64,000 nucleotides of DNA from positions 4,366,001 through 4,430,000 of the forward strand of contig NC_089735.1 in NCBI RefSeq assembly GCF_035083965.1, in the 5' to 3' direction. The notes beneath the pieces were generated by a model. It ran no database searches. It saw nothing but the letters and a program-made list of their open reading frames with translations, and was not told where the DNA came from. How positions within the stretch are numbered: the first letter of the stretch is position 1; each line of letters starts with the position of its first letter. Made by a program: the position numbers and the translations under genes. The DNA comes from Branchiostoma lanceolatum. Its lineage: Eukaryota; Chordata; Leptocardii; Amphioxiformes; Branchiostomatidae. Of this stretch, positions 1 through 12,182 are shown piece by piece.

Positions 1-620
1 CAAACTTGACGTTGCATTTCTACATGACCAAATATGGGCAGGACCCAAAGTTGACTTAACACTTCTTCATTACCAAATATGGAAAAGTGACTTTGTAGTT
101 TTGCAGGACCTACGCAGGTTGACTTTGCAGGTCTAAATTGCCAAATATGGACAGGTCCAAACTAGAATTTCAGTTCAATCTACATAACCAAATATGGGCA
201 AGTCCTAAACTTGAATTTGCAGTTCTACATCACCAAATATGGACTGAGGACCCAAAGTTGACTTTGCACTTCTTCATGACCAAATATGCAAACGTGACTT
301 TGCAGTTGTACCAGACCAAGCATGGGCATGTCCCAAACTTGCGTTTGCAGTTCTGAACGACCAGGAGTAAAATTTGACTTTGCAAGTCTAAATGACCAAA
401 TGTACAGGACCCAAACTTCTCTTCTCCTTCAAGGGGGGTGAAGGGAGGGCAGCGTTAAAAATCTCGGCCACAGCTCCCCTACCCCCCCCCCCCCCCCACC
501 CCCCGCATCACAACCTCTGCGTGGAGAATACCAAACTTCACCTTGCACGTCTACAAGGCCAAGTATGGGCACGACCCAAAATTAAACTTGACTTTGCAGT
601 TCTATATGACAGAAGATGCC
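1..620. repeat. degenerate 40-48 bp minisatellite in kinase-gene intron
   Basis: A loosely conserved unit recurs about ten times. Its core reads TTTGCAGTTCTACATGACC, then AAATATGGGCAGGACCCAAA. The spacing drifts between about 38 and 48 bases, and the array is broken near 430-530 by a C-rich stretch with a run of about 16 C. It lies downstream of the last visible kinase exon, so it is intronic sequence of the receptor gene. The short open frames across it are repeat by-products and show no coding signal. Confidence 0.75.
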
Positions 621-631
621 CACAACCTCAC

Positions 632-3600
632 CTTGACCTTGCCGTCCTCTCCCTTCTTCCGTGACTTGACCAGGACGGAGAGCAGGTCGCCCTTGTCCAT
701 GAGCGGCAGCACCACCAGCGGTGACGCGTCATCGCGCATGCACACGCCCAGCAGGTTCATGATGTTGGGGTGTTTGAAGTGGCGCATGACCAGACCCTCA
801 CTCAGGAACTTCTCCAGGTCAGGGGTGGTGCGGAAATCTGGACGAAAATCACAAATACATGTTACATTCTAGGAACAATTCAGCACATCCAATGCCCGCA
901 AAACTCTTGGGACTGTATGTTTCTCATTTTGTCAAGTTTATTTTAACTGCCTTGTGTAATTTTGTATTTTGATTTTAACAATGATGGAGTTTTATAAAAA
1001 CGAACTGCGAATCTGCGCAATTCAGTCTCTCTGAACTGCCAGGCTGATTTGTCAATAAAGTCCAAGTTCAAGCTACAATCTGTAATAGGATGAATAGGTT
1101 GGGCCCAAGTACAGACCCTTATGGGACACCGGCAAGAGGAGATTTACCCTCGGATGTTCCATCCTAAATAACCACCCTGTATAAATACATAAGGTGTGGT
1201 AAGGCTCGTTGACTCACAATCTAACGGTTCTGGGTTCGAATCCCTTGTCCCCAATGTTGTGCCCTCCGAAAACGTACTTTACAGGTATTTTCTATCTCAG
1301 GGGAAAGTGAGTACCTAGCTTCTTGTTACGGTCGACGTCCTCTCGGATGGGAATGTTAAGCTCAGTATACGTCAACACTACATACATTTTTGACCAGCAC
1401 AAGTTAAGCAAAATATACAAGTGAAAAATCTTAAGCTTTAATACCATTTTAAAGTTTAAAGGTCAGCCATCCAACGTAGAGGAAGATGCTTACATCATAG
1501 TAATTTGTAAGTTGAGCGCAAACGCCCAATATTCATTGTTGTTCAGAACGCCTGCCTTCCCTTGCTGGTCTTGATAAACATTCAAATTTACCTGGCAACT
1601 TCAACGTTCAACCAATCAACATGGCGGACGATTCTTACGTCATAATCACGTCCATGGACCATGGTTTCTCAGAACGACCCTTACCCTTGCTGGTCTTGAT
1701 GGCGATGGGGATCTTGTCGTTTCCCGGCAGGTTGAGCTCTCCCTTCAGAACCCGTCCGAAGGAGCCCTCGCCCAGCGGCTGGTTGTGCAAGTTCAGGAGA
1801 CGCTCATCCAAGAAGACACCTTTCAGCTGCTCGATGAAGCCGTCGTCCAGACCCAGGTTCTTGGCTCTAGAGTCGTAAAATAGGGAACGTTATTTAAAGG
1901 AAGTTTGCGATTTCCGGGGAAAGAAGTCAACGTCATACTGTATACATGGTTTCCTGGAGAAACTTTTTTGTGTATTTTTAGTATCGTTGATTCAGATTTT
2001 TGTGACAATTCCATGAACTAACCAAAGGCGGGAGTACCAATCATGTGTAATGTCCATACCACAGACGCAATTTTATCTGTAACTCAACTGTACATGTATA
2101 TATTGGATACTAAGCGTTTGCATAATGAAGTTAATGTTTTGTTTTTGTTATTTGTATCATTGTTTCTTTCGCACCTCGGGTACTGTATTGTTCCCGCACT
2201 GTTAGCGTTTCAAACTTCGTCATATGTTTTGTTTCATCGTGTTCAGTGATGTCGCTTAAATACGCGTGTTTGCTTGAATGCGGCATCACTATGTGTTTTT
2301 TTATGTTGCAATAAAAGAAAAAAAGACGCATTTTTGTTTCAGTTCGTATAAATGTTGAAATTGTCACAAATGCTGAAGTCATGAAACGGAAGTGACGTAG
2401 CATACCTGAGGCAGTTGACGGAGTCCAGCTTGGACTGATGTTCCCCTGGGTTCATGGCGTAGTCGTTCCTGTTGCACGGAACCCTGGGTAACAAAAATGG
2501 CGTCTTGGTGATCGAACATTACATTCTTGTAATTAATCTGTACACACTTTGAAGGGGGGGTCGATGAGACACAGGGTAACACACGTTGTTGCTCGGCCAA
2601 GGTCACTTATAACAATAATGATAATGATTAAAACAGTTTAATAGTAGACATCTATTCTTCATTTCTAAATTGGTTGACAGCTGCTGCTGCACGTCAGCAG
2701 GTAGGGTGGGCCCGCAGACATACACACATATGATCTGCAAAAACATAACCTTCTTGGCGAAGGTAAAAAGCCCTGCCCGTTGCGGAGGGTGGTTGACAGC
2801 TGCTGCTGCACGTCGGCAGGCAGGGTGGATCCGCAGACATACACACACGAGCTACAAAAACATTTTTAGCGAAGGTAAAAAGCCCTGCCCGTTGCGGAGG
2901 GTGGTTGACAGCTGCTGCTGCACGTCGGCAGGCAGGGTGGGCCCGCAGACATACACACACGAGCTACAAAAAACATAACCTTCTTGGCGAAGGTAATTAT
3001 GAAAAGCCCTACCCGTTGCGGAGGGTGGTTGACAGCTGCTGCTGCACGTCGGCAGGTAGGGTTGGCCCGCAGACATACACACACGAGCTACAAAAACATG
3101 ACCGTCTTGGCGAAGGTAAAAAGCCCTACCCGTTGCGGAGGGTGGTTGACAGCTGCTGCTGCACGTCGGCAGGCAGGGTGGGCCCGCAGCACACGAAGGG
3201 CAGGACGTCCAGGCACGACGCATCGGGAGGCAGCAGACCCATCTCCGTCATCGACCTCTTCCTGAGGAGGACAGGAGAGAGGCAGGTATTGCAGTACAGA
3301 ACCGGTTGTTTTTACGCTAGTTATTGATGACTAATATAACGTTGATGCACAAAAGGTATCTATATCAAACAGGCAGAGCAGAGAGAAAAGACGCTTACAG
3401 TATCTGTAGGTTGGACAGTCTTTGGAAAGTGCCTTTTGGTGTCAAAGAGACCAATTGTGCCTGCTTTGAAAGGGACCTGATGCTCCCGAAAGGAGGGAAT
3501 GATGACTACAATGCAGCTTTGTCTTGCTTATAAGCATTCTGGAAAGGACGTATAGTGAGTGTCCCGTGATTGAGGAGGTACCTTGAGCCCGTTAAAAAGC

Positions 3601-6600
3601 CTCATTACTCAGATGGGTATCTACTTCAGATGAATATATGTTTTGATGGCTATTCACTTATTTGCTGCAGCAAGGCTCTCTGACAGGTCAGTTTTGTGTG
3701 ATCGTGGCCATATTTCTAGGAACAACCAAGTGCTCTTGCATCATCCACGCAACATCCATGACGTCATGATGTCCTGAAGCTTACCTTCTGCGCAGGCGCA
3801 CCCAGAACAGCGCGAAGCCCAACATGCTGATGCCAGCTCCGGCTGCAGTTACCAGCACCAGCCGCATGTCGTACATTTCGAACCCGCTACCGTCCTGCAG
3901 CAGTTGTCCATTCTTGTCTGCAGTCAAAGAGAAAATAGTATACTCTTTTAGGCTTGCTCCTGAAGCTTCGCCAAAATAGAAGCTAGACTGAACCAACACT
4001 TATGAACAAAAGTAAGAAATCTCCCTTCAAAGACATTGCCTAGCTAATTGTTTAGACCAGCAAAGCATACCCAACGAACAGCTTCCGACGATACATGTAT
4101 AAAAACTAATGGGTACAAGGTCACTCTCCAAGCAGAGGTTAGGCACCGGCGTATTTTACGACGTGTTTTGAGGCGTTTTCATGGCTGGCGGACAAAAAGC
4201 AAACCTGACAAAACACGAATCCCGATAAGAATGCCTCAAAAGACGTCCAAAACAAGCCGGAGCCCAACTTCTGCTTGAAGACTATACAAGGTAACATTGT
4301 CGTGATTACGTCACAGTCCCGTGAGTGCAAACGCCCTATAGACTGACCGCATTTCATGACGGCGTGGAGGTGGCTGTTCATCTCCTTCCCGCGGAAGGGC
4401 GCAGGGGACACGCAGTAGGCCGTCTGCGACAGTCCGTTCGCTGCAGTGTGCGACAGCAGCCACTTGATGGCGCAGTTGCACACCCATTCGTTCCCTTTCA
4501 GAAACCTGGGAAGGCACAAGGTGGCAGTATGAATTTATGTTGTCTGGTGGAAAAACACGAATGAGAAAGGAGGAGGGAGGCTAGGGAGAGAGGGAGGGAG
4601 GGAGCGTAGGGAGGGAGGGAGCCTAGTGAGGGAGAGAGGGAGAGGAGTGGGGAGGAGGGGAGGGGAGGGGAATGGGTCTGATTCCATCTTCAAAATCGTC
4701 AGTAATAAAGACAGACAAATGAATTTGACTCCCGGGGTTTCCTTTCATGGTCATACCAGGTTATTTAGAAAAAGGCCACAGACACAGTATAAGTATTGAC
4801 AATGTTTTCTGCTATGTCAGCTTGTGTTTGAAGCGTCTTACATGAGCAGTCGGGTTCCGAGCGGCTTGGTGAAGACGTCCTCCGTCAGGGTCTTCAGGTG
4901 GTTGTTCTCCAGGGATCTATTGTGTTACAGAAAGCCGACATTGTATAATAATTCAAGTATTGAAGATGAAATGCACTTCTTACTAGACTTTATATTGTAA
5001 AAGCGTCAGGCTCTGTTCAAATCAATTCAGCTTGGCAAGAGATGTAAGACAATATCAAAGCAGGAAACTTTTAAATACTTGATATCATGCACAAATGTTT
5101 ATGTAATGGATGAAGTATGTAATTATGTAGCCATGTGTTTTTAAAAGAGAGAAGAAGTCACTAGAACTTAGTTATACGGTAGCATATCAATAGTGTGCTT
5201 CGTTTTTTGTATTATTATTACTACATGTACTTTGCTATCCCAATTACCCTTGTATGGCATTATGTGCATTTATCCCCCCGGGGAATGAACATGCAATAAA
5301 GATCAATTTTATTGAAACTGAAACTCCAAGCAGAAATGAGAAAGTTCGGATGATCAAGCGAGCAAAACATGGCATTATGAAATTACTTTTCACCCCAACC
5401 CCAACACACAAACAAACAAACACACAAACAGAACAAATCATAGAAATGATTAACAAATGAAACGTTATGGCTTATACATGTAGACTCACATTTCTTGTAG
5501 CTTCTTGAGCGGCATGAACAGGCCAGACCTCAGCTTGTGGAAACTGTTGTCATTCAGGTATCTGCAGTTAAGGACAGTCATCATCGTTAGGCTACAACAA
5601 GTACATTTTATGGATGACATCCTATGCAGACTTCAAATTAGATGCGATAAGGTAAAATAAAGATGGGCGAAGAATATGTATGTAGCGTCTGTCTTCTCAG
5701 CCACAACCAGTAGAAGAATAGGCTATTCAGTGAGTTAACCTGGTTCGAAGCCACTTTCAGATACAAATAAGTGTATTGGAAAATCTTAAGTACTCCCTTT
5801 GACTGGACCCGCGGCACGCTGGCGGCGTCGCTGTGGCCGATCGAAGTAACAAAGCACTCAACGAATTTCATCGACAAAAACGAATCTTTTAAGCTTTGTG
5901 TGCTTTGTTGTCTTTTTGGTCATACTTGTACGTTTTTAATAGTATTCCAATTATAAAGTCAAGGGTAACACAAATCCAGTTCAAGACGCAGCGACGCCGC
6001 CAGCGTGCCGCGGTTCCAGTGAGAGGGGGGCTTTAGAAATCACAGAGGGAGTGCTTACAGTGTAGTCTCTACCAGACTAACTACGCCAGGGTTTCACGTG
6101 CAGGCTCCGTTACGGGCGAAATGTGATCACTGTGGACTCTACTGGCTAATTATTCCTTTTTCTGCCGAATTCTACGATTCATACGCCCGTAAGAGGGCCT
6201 GGTGGAGGCTACTTACAGTGTACGCAGGTTCCCCAGGCCATCAAACACACCGACGGAGATGTCGTTCAGCTGATTTGCAGACAGATTTCTGTGGAAAGTA
6301 ATAACAGCGACACGTCACACTGGGCAGTGGTGTTGCATAGTCAAATGTCGTAAGAGGAATTAATCATATATGAAGGCTCTTTGCCACAAATTGTCTGGCA
6401 AGCGGATTAGTTTTTGTGCAGATTTTTACCGTAATTCTACATGAAGTTGTTGTGCTATTTCCTAGAGCTCCGTATGTATAGTCGATTCTATTCTTGCCTT
6501 TGTGAAAATCATGGTATAAATCCATGCCAAATGTATGTTTTGTGCAAAGAAGAACGGTGCCTGAATTCCCATTTCTTTTTTTTAAAGAGATAAGAAACTG

Positions 6601-7600
6601 TTAGATATAAGAATTAATAATTAATAACAATAGTATAAATATTAATATAAATATGAATGATAGTATTAATATTAATATGAATATCAATAATAGTATAAAG
6701 TTTTTGATACAGAGTGCTCAGCGTTAGAATGTAGTATTTCATAATCAGTTTTTCATGCTTTGTATTTTACATCTTTAGACTACGTGTGGTCAAATGAGCA
6801 TTTAGCCCTTTGGGCATAGATATGCAATAAAGATTATTGATATTCAAGACATACATTTACGTTACATTTCATTTCCAACATCCACCAAACGATTAGCAGC
6901 AATAACAAAAGCAACATCAGCCAAACCTCAAGCAAAAAACTACAGACAGTATACCAATTGAAAATCAGGCAAAGGAGAAGGAAAAGACACTTACAGTATC
7001 TGTAGGTTGGACAGTCCTTGGAAAGTGCCTTTCGATGTCAAAGAGACCAATTGTGCCTGCTTTGAAAGGGAGCTAAGAGGGAAGCAAGGAGAAACATTTA
7101 ATATTCAAGCAGATGTACGGTTTCAGATGGTTAGCGTTTTTCTGCAGTGTTCTGCAGTGGAATGAATTGACTCGTTGCTTGTAGACAACCAATCGACATT
7201 TCGGTGACCGTCTGTCACCTTCCTCATGGCAATTCTGACTGGTTCACATTAAACTGCAGTTATAGGTGTCGCTGCTTACAGATGCGGTCCCAAAAGTAAA
7301 TGATTTACATATGTACAGAGATAGTTTAAGGTAAATCAGTGTTTTCAATGCGGTCCGAAATGTAAAGGAGTGTATTATATACACAAATGTTGTCAAGAAA
7401 CAACAACAGTGCAACAACTATCATCTACTTCTTCAAAATGCGGTCCCAGACAGACGGTCACCGAAGCCACACATCTGTTTGTACCACTAGGCAATGTTGC
7501 TATGTTGTGGCGGTGCAGAACGCGACTGTTTGTGATCAGGTTTAGCAACTCTAGCTACATGTCTTTGTAGCATTACATGCGTGTGTGTGTGTGTGTGTGC

Positions 7601-7649
<49 letters not shown>

Positions 7650-10600
7650 AGTGTGTGTGTATGAGTGTGTGTGTTTATGAGTGTTTATGCTCGTGTGTTG
7701 CCAGTTCTCAGCTGTAAGTGTTTGAACGCCAGGTAAGACATACGTACATCGACACCAACTGGTCCATTCCGTTGAACATCCCCTTCCTTATGCGGCTTAT
7801 CTGGTTACGGGAAAGATCCCTGCATGAACACAAGGTGAACTACTTCACTTCAAGAAATCTAAGATACTAATAAATAGCTAATAGCATCATGTCCCCGTGG
7901 CGCTGCTTCGCCATCTTGATCAAATTCCGTGGACTAGTAGGGCCCAAGTTCGATCCTAGGGGTCGACTCCAGCTCGGACATGTTGTAAGGGATTGCATTC
8001 GTCATTTCGGATGGTGACGTAAAGCCGGCGGCCCCGTGTATGAGGGAGCTTCAGGCATTAGCCTCAAGCGTCAAACCTCTGCACGTAAAAGAACTCAACA
8101 CACTTATCGAGAAGAGTTTAATTAAGAGTATAATTAAATTGCGCCGGTTTGCGCCACTTTGCGAATGTCTGGCACAGTTTGGAGCAGTTCAGTGAGATAC
8201 TCGCTTAAAGTGAGACGTGCACCAGAGAATTTATTCCTGCAAATAAAATTCCAAGTTGTTGTTGTTTGAAACCCCCAAAGACAATTTATAACAGTATAAA
8301 TTATATTCCTTTCTTGTATGATGGCGCGTTAATATAAGTTGTATTAACTTGAGTGCGCTGCCATCTTGTCTGTATTTGTTATTCAAGTTGTTTAATAAAA
8401 AGAATAAAAAAAGATGATACCCCTACTACATTTGACAAAAAGAAACAGTTCCCACTCTGTGTTATATTTCTTCGAGAAAACAAATTGCGATATTTCGTTT
8501 GATATCCTTATGGCCTTCCATTTGCGTGAACATCCAATCAACGTGATCTCGTGTCTAGGGCGTGGTGAACTCGAGACTCGTGATGACGAACGCTAAATAG
8601 CAGTTACTCGAGCAACTGGATATTATTTTCGGGAAACGGTCCGTTTCCAAAATCATATTCAGTTGCTTGAGCACCTGCTATTTGGCGTATCTTATTTCCT
8701 TCATGGACACTGTGATGTCGTGGTTATTTTTGTTTGTCCTTTTGGTCATTCTAACCTCCCAGCATTCCATTTTTTACGGGAGCACCGGAACTAAACTTCC
8801 GAACGAGATGTATGGACACATTGATTGTTACGCAGTACTGCATACCTTAAGACTGCGCGTGCCTACATGTGTGTTCCTTTTCACGTTTCACGTCCCAAGA
8901 AACCCCGGCCACCCCCCAACGGTCTTTATTGGACGGTTCCAAACATACGATTGCTGTCAAATTTAGCGCAAAGATTAGTCTGCAGAACTGCCGAATTACA
9001 TGTTTATGAATGTTTCACCCTCGCTTGGCGGATTGAACATTGGAAAACACCAAAGGCGGTGTTCTGAGGTAAACGAAAGAACACCCCAGTCACTATCGAA
9101 ATGTAGTGGAGGCTATCTGAATGTATGACCGTTTAGAATTCAAATCCATCCAGTTGTTTTGTACAAGTGGCGGGCAGGATATATGTTGTATATAACTTGA
9201 GCCCGCCAACAGCTTGCCTTGTTCATTTTGTATGTATGATGTTTTGAATTTGTAAAATGAAAAAAAAAATCACCAAGTGCTAAAAATGCAGGTATTTCAT
9301 CCTAAAGACTTATCAACAATAAACATGATTTATACCACGAATCGAATGATTCATAATATTTGATGTTATTGCGTCCAGAAAAACATATTATATTTTTTGG
9401 ACAGGCTTAGCCACGCTTCAAACTATGCCTAGCACCCATGCCCATGTTCCAACAATCACCAAAACACATCAATATAAATATATGTGTTTTTAAATAACAT
9501 TATACACAAAATCCAACTTCATTCCAGTATCAAAAGACCAGGGGACTGGACCCGTCTCAATAGTTCGTGTTGAAACAGAGTTGAATTTTCTTCATATCAA
9601 AATTCATCGTAGGCCTACATATAAAGTTAGTCCCACCTGCAATAGCCAGTCCTTGAAATGATACCCGAGTTTGAAAGGAAATATATATGTCTGACCCAAA
9701 ACCTTCATCAGTTCTCCCTTTGGGCAAAGCCGAATTTGCAAGCCACACATCGAGAAAATTGTCTTGAGGTATTTCAGTCACAAACCAACCGAATACACAT
9801 AGCCTAAATCACTGCTAAAGCGATAGAGGAGGGATTTAATATGGGGTGGTGGGAGTGCGAATTTTTTACACGAGATCTTAACACGTTATATTTTTTTTTC
9901 CTGTGAGCTATCATGGCTATTTTGTAACTTCCGGCTCGTACATTGTATTTGGCCCCTACCAAAGAGGATATCTTCTTCTTGTTGTAGTAGAACATGAATT
10001 TCGCCATGACGAATTAAACTGCGAACCATTTTGATTGATTTATATCTTAAACGCTTCATTTTTTCGCCTTGTTCATTCTTAAACAATATTACAAGGTGCC
10101 AACATATGGACGGAGGTTAATGCCCAAAACTATCCCGAGTATGTACAATTTTTCGCTTATGAACAACACGTATCCTCTGACTATGATATGATATACAGAA
10201 ATCCTAAGATGAAACAAAATGTCACCACAATGACTCGTATCACTACTTCTGGAAATGAACAGATACTCAGTAGTATTTACAAACAACATTAGTTCCTGTA
10301 CTAATGTTGTTTGTAAAACAGCAGTAGCTAATTGAACTATTAGCATAGAAGACTACTGTATGTCAAGACATCCTGGATTGTCTTAACCTCATTAACATAT
10401 CTATTCAGAGTTTTGGTATAAAACATTGGTTCTCCAGTCTTTTCGCAGTCACAGAAGAAAGCCAGTGGATGCTGTCTGAAACGTCTGTTCTAAAGTCTTA
10501 TCCAATTGCTTGAGTAAACTATTTTTGGCGTATCAGTAGTCTTTACTTACACGTTCTGGGTGGACTCTGCGAACCGGTCGGGGATTTCTTTCAGGCTCTT

Positions 10601-10741
10601 GGCGCTACAGTCCGCCGCCTCCGACTCGCACCGGCACTCGTCAGGGCAGAACAACGGCAGACCCAGCCCGACCATGGCGGCCAGCCAGACAAAAACTACC
10701 GAGGGAAAAACGCGGAACACTCGCGTACGGAAAGAACCCAT
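632..10741 (-). CDS. LRR-ectodomain receptor tyrosine kinase, 3' end outside window
   Basis: Coding exons on the minus strand, 5' to 3': 10551-10741, 7748-7819, 6995-7072, 6217-6288, 5490-5561, 4842-4916, 4348-4505, 3785-3917, 3130-3261, 2406-2483, 1685-1866, 632-837. All have GT-AG sites and continuous phase, giving 483 codons. Exon 1 encodes a signal peptide and an LRR N-terminal cap (CPDECRCESEAADC). The next five exons each carry one LRR (for example DLSRNQISRIRKGMF). Then come an LRR C-terminal cap (WVCNCAIKWLL), one membrane helix and a juxtamembrane part. The kinase starts with the glycine loop LGEGSFGRV and the lysine motif IAIK, and continues through the C helix to HPNIMNLLGVCM and SPLVVLPLMDKGDL. 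That last stretch resembles the MET and AXL kinase groups. No Ig domain, expected in Trk receptors, is visible. The HRD and DFG motifs would lie to the left of the window. It is likely a surface receptor; the ligand is unknown. Confidence 0.88.
1190..1385 (+). mobile_element. tRNA-like SINE fragment
   Basis: A tRNA-like head with a B-box-like sequence (GGTTCGAATCC at about 1231) is followed by the 'TTGTGCCCTCCGAAAACG' body type seen in other SINEs of this window (14080, 24825, 26700). It sits in an intron of the receptor kinase gene. The 3' limit is approximate. Confidence 0.55.
2672..3190 (-). repeat. five-copy 112-124 bp array derived from an exon-donor junction
   Basis: The motif GGTTGACAGCTGCTGCTGCA starts at 2672, 2791, 2903, 3027 and 3143. 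The copy at 3143 lies in the true juxtamembrane exon (3130-3261). The other four lie in its downstream intron and repeat the 3' half of that exon, the donor region and some intron. Copies at about 3008 and 3127 keep a GT donor (GTAGGG); two others read GCAGGG. On the minus strand the copies are preceded by TTTTGTAG, a plausible acceptor. An exon made this way has a length of 1 mod 3, so including it would shift the frame. Confidence 0.85.
3399..3476 (-). pseudogene. ectopic duplicate of an LRR exon with both splice sites
   Basis: This 78-base segment is a near-copy of the LRR exon at 6995-7072. It lies in the intron between the transmembrane exon and the juxtamembrane exon of the same gene. 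Acceptor (CATCAG) and donor (GTAAGC) look intact and the exon phase (1 base in, 2 bases out) fits the flanking exons. It could be spliced in without shifting the frame, but would place an LRR on the cytoplasmic side. It may be an unused copy or a rare alternative exon. Confidence 0.75.
4124..4282. mobile_element. inverted-repeat element, CTCCAAGCAGAGG family
   Basis: The left end is CTCTCCAAGCAGAGGTT and the right end is its imperfect inverted complement, AACTTCTGCTTGAAGAC. The ends fold into a long imperfect hairpin with no coding capacity, as expected of a MITE. Relatives lie at 23958, 31811, 37563 and 40812. Confidence 0.65.
4563..4672. repeat. GGGA/GGAG purine-rich low-complexity tract
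   Basis: About 110 bases of GGGAGGGAG-type repeats on the plus strand, in the intron between the LRR C-terminal cap exon and the last LRR exon of the receptor gene. No other signal seen. Confidence 0.8.
5262..5330 (+). repeat. 3' tail of a dispersed retroelement
   Basis: The pattern 'gcatttatcc...gggaatgaacatgcaataaag', followed by a short simple repeat, recurs at 6793-6845 (plus) and, with more change, at 17325-17355 (plus) and 22225-22262 (minus). The shared AATAAAG and A/T-rich end suggest 5'-truncated non-LTR retroelement or SINE tails. Confidence 0.45.
5797..6027. mobile_element. MITE with TGGACCCGCGGCACGCTGGC ends
   Basis: The left arm contains ACTGGACCCGCGGCACGCTG and the right arm its inverted copy, CAGCGTGCCGCGGTTCCAGT. 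The inner part contains CAAAAACGAATCTTTTAAGC. Related elements with the same inner core are at 19633-19868 and 27497-27694. It lies in an LRR intron. Confidence 0.65.
6793..6845 (+). repeat. 3' tail of a dispersed retroelement, second copy
   Basis: It carries the same 'gcatttagccctttgggcat', then ATGCAATAAAG, as the copy at 5262, ending in ATTATTGATATT. An A/T-rich stretch of TAATATTAATA repeats lies just upstream at about 6600-6710. Confidence 0.45.
7577..7683. repeat. (GT)n microsatellite
   Basis: About 100 bases of GT dinucleotides with a few GC, AT and GAGT interruptions, just upstream of the first LRR exon in an intron of the receptor kinase gene. Confidence 0.95.
7885..8115 (+). mobile_element. 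tRNA-like SINE candidate
   Basis: A box-A/box-B-like head (GTGGCGCTGCTTCGCCATC, then AAGTTCGATCCTAGG) is followed by an unrelated body ending near 'gtaaaagaactcaacaca'. The sequence has the look of a tRNA-derived retroposon, but no second copy in the window confirms its limits. Confidence 0.4.
8590..8690. repeat. palindromic element with central symmetry
   Basis: Inverted arms (GCAGTTACTCGAGCAACTG and CAGTTGCTTGAGCACCTGC), with GAAACGGTCCGTTTC at the centre, form a hairpin of about 100 bases. It has no reading frame and looks like a small fold-back element or the remains of one. Confidence 0.6.
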
Positions 10742-12182
10742 CTCTCGCAGTGACGAATGAGTTAAACTAGACGGTATTCAAGAAGATATCTGTCATTGTG
10801 AAATAAAGAAGCAATCGCAGGTAACACACCTGCCCTTAAGGTGTGTTCCGCCTACGTGTCTCTCGCCAGACAATTACTTGTGAGATGGATTCGCAGAAGA
10901 CATGTATAATCATGTGTTGGGGTGTAGTCGTTAACATGTGATCGAACCAGTGGTATGACGTGACGTCTGGAATGATTGAAACTTTCATATACTCCAAGCA
11001 GATGTGTGATTTAGTCTTGTTTTCGTCATTTGCGCTTTACATCAAAGTTTTCTGTTATTTCAACTTTTCAATATTTGTTAGCTGAGACAAACAGTACTTT
11101 TATTTCTAAGAAAATATTATCCATGACATTGTGAAATGTTGTAGTTTTCACATGAAATATTTGGCTTCCCCAGATCAGCAATGTTACCACTGGTCGTATG
11201 AGGGTGTTCAATATAAAGATGTCCTTTGATCCACTTCCGGTTATTGTGGGAGGCTAGAATTACACATGTATGATGATTCATATTTCTATAGATCACATGC
11301 ACATTTCTATGTCTGAACTTTCCTTCCACAGCTGCTAAGGTGAAACAGTTCATGTACCAATCAATGGTGGTCAGCTATGTTTTTTGCAACTTCAACATAA
11401 CCACGATCACAACACATGTAAACATCTTTTCCATTGTCATGATATCTAAAGTAAAGAGTTTCGATAGGGGGAAGCGACAGTTTATTGTTCATAGTTCTGC
11501 CTCTTGCTAAAATAAGGCATTTCTTTTTTAATTTGCATATCTTATAAATTGCTAGTTACATAGTAACTAATGCACAAAAATGCACATTATAAATGGAACA
11601 TTGACAACAATCAGGTAAAACTGAGGTATGAGACCTTCGATTTCTTGTTGTAGATCGATATGTACAAAGCACAACATTTTGCAACGGCTTTAATATTGCC
11701 TTGTTTGTGCTTATTCTAATTTACAGAAATGAGAAAAATACACCTGTATATCACTATCATACATTTATGCCCTATGTCGTTTCAAGACATAATTTCTCAG
11801 CAATGTATATTAGCCATTCATAATGCTCAAGTCATAATCTACAAAGCACAATGACAATTAGACGGTAATACAACAATATTGTACTTGACCTTTGACCTCT
11901 TCTACACGGATGAAATAGTAACGTGGAATGGACGACTTTGGATGTCATCTCTTTAATTGCATGTGATTGGGCGTTTTCACTCGCGTGACTTTGACGTAGA
12001 TACTGCCCGTCATGTTTGATGGCTAAACCCAGAAGTTGTCAATTTCTGTTATGTGCATTATCCACATAAAAATCTATAGTTCTATTTCTTCCAGGTAGCT
12101 TCAACCAACCAAATTTAAGAAAAAAGTTGAATTCAGCACATGCATTCCAGAGGAAAAGTGTGTGGAGATGGGTGGATTGTAG
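10742..12182. other. intergenic: receptor 5' flank and B3GALT6 3' flank
   Basis: The receptor kinase gene starts at 10741 on the minus strand, so this holds its promoter side. B3GALT6 ends at 12183 on the same strand, so the right part is its 3' flank. No conserved reading frame, RNA gene or clear element was recognised. A minus-strand AATAAA (TTTATT at about 11480) could serve B3GALT6 but is unconfirmed. Confidence 0.5.

Noticed and set aside
138-356. 72-residue frame at the left edge
   Set aside because: It is an open frame through the degenerate minisatellite and repeats with it.
1195-1265. Functional tRNA gene suggested by the B-box-like GGTTCGAATCC
   Set aside because: No full cloverleaf could be formed and the same head is tied to a SINE body; the same holds for 14080, 24825 and 26700.
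2852-3327. Several 70-140 residue frames on both strands rich in CRRAAAAVN or SAGRVGPQ repeats
   Set aside because: They are frame-shifted readings of the 112-124 bp array. Only the frame continuing the juxtamembrane exon fits splice phase.
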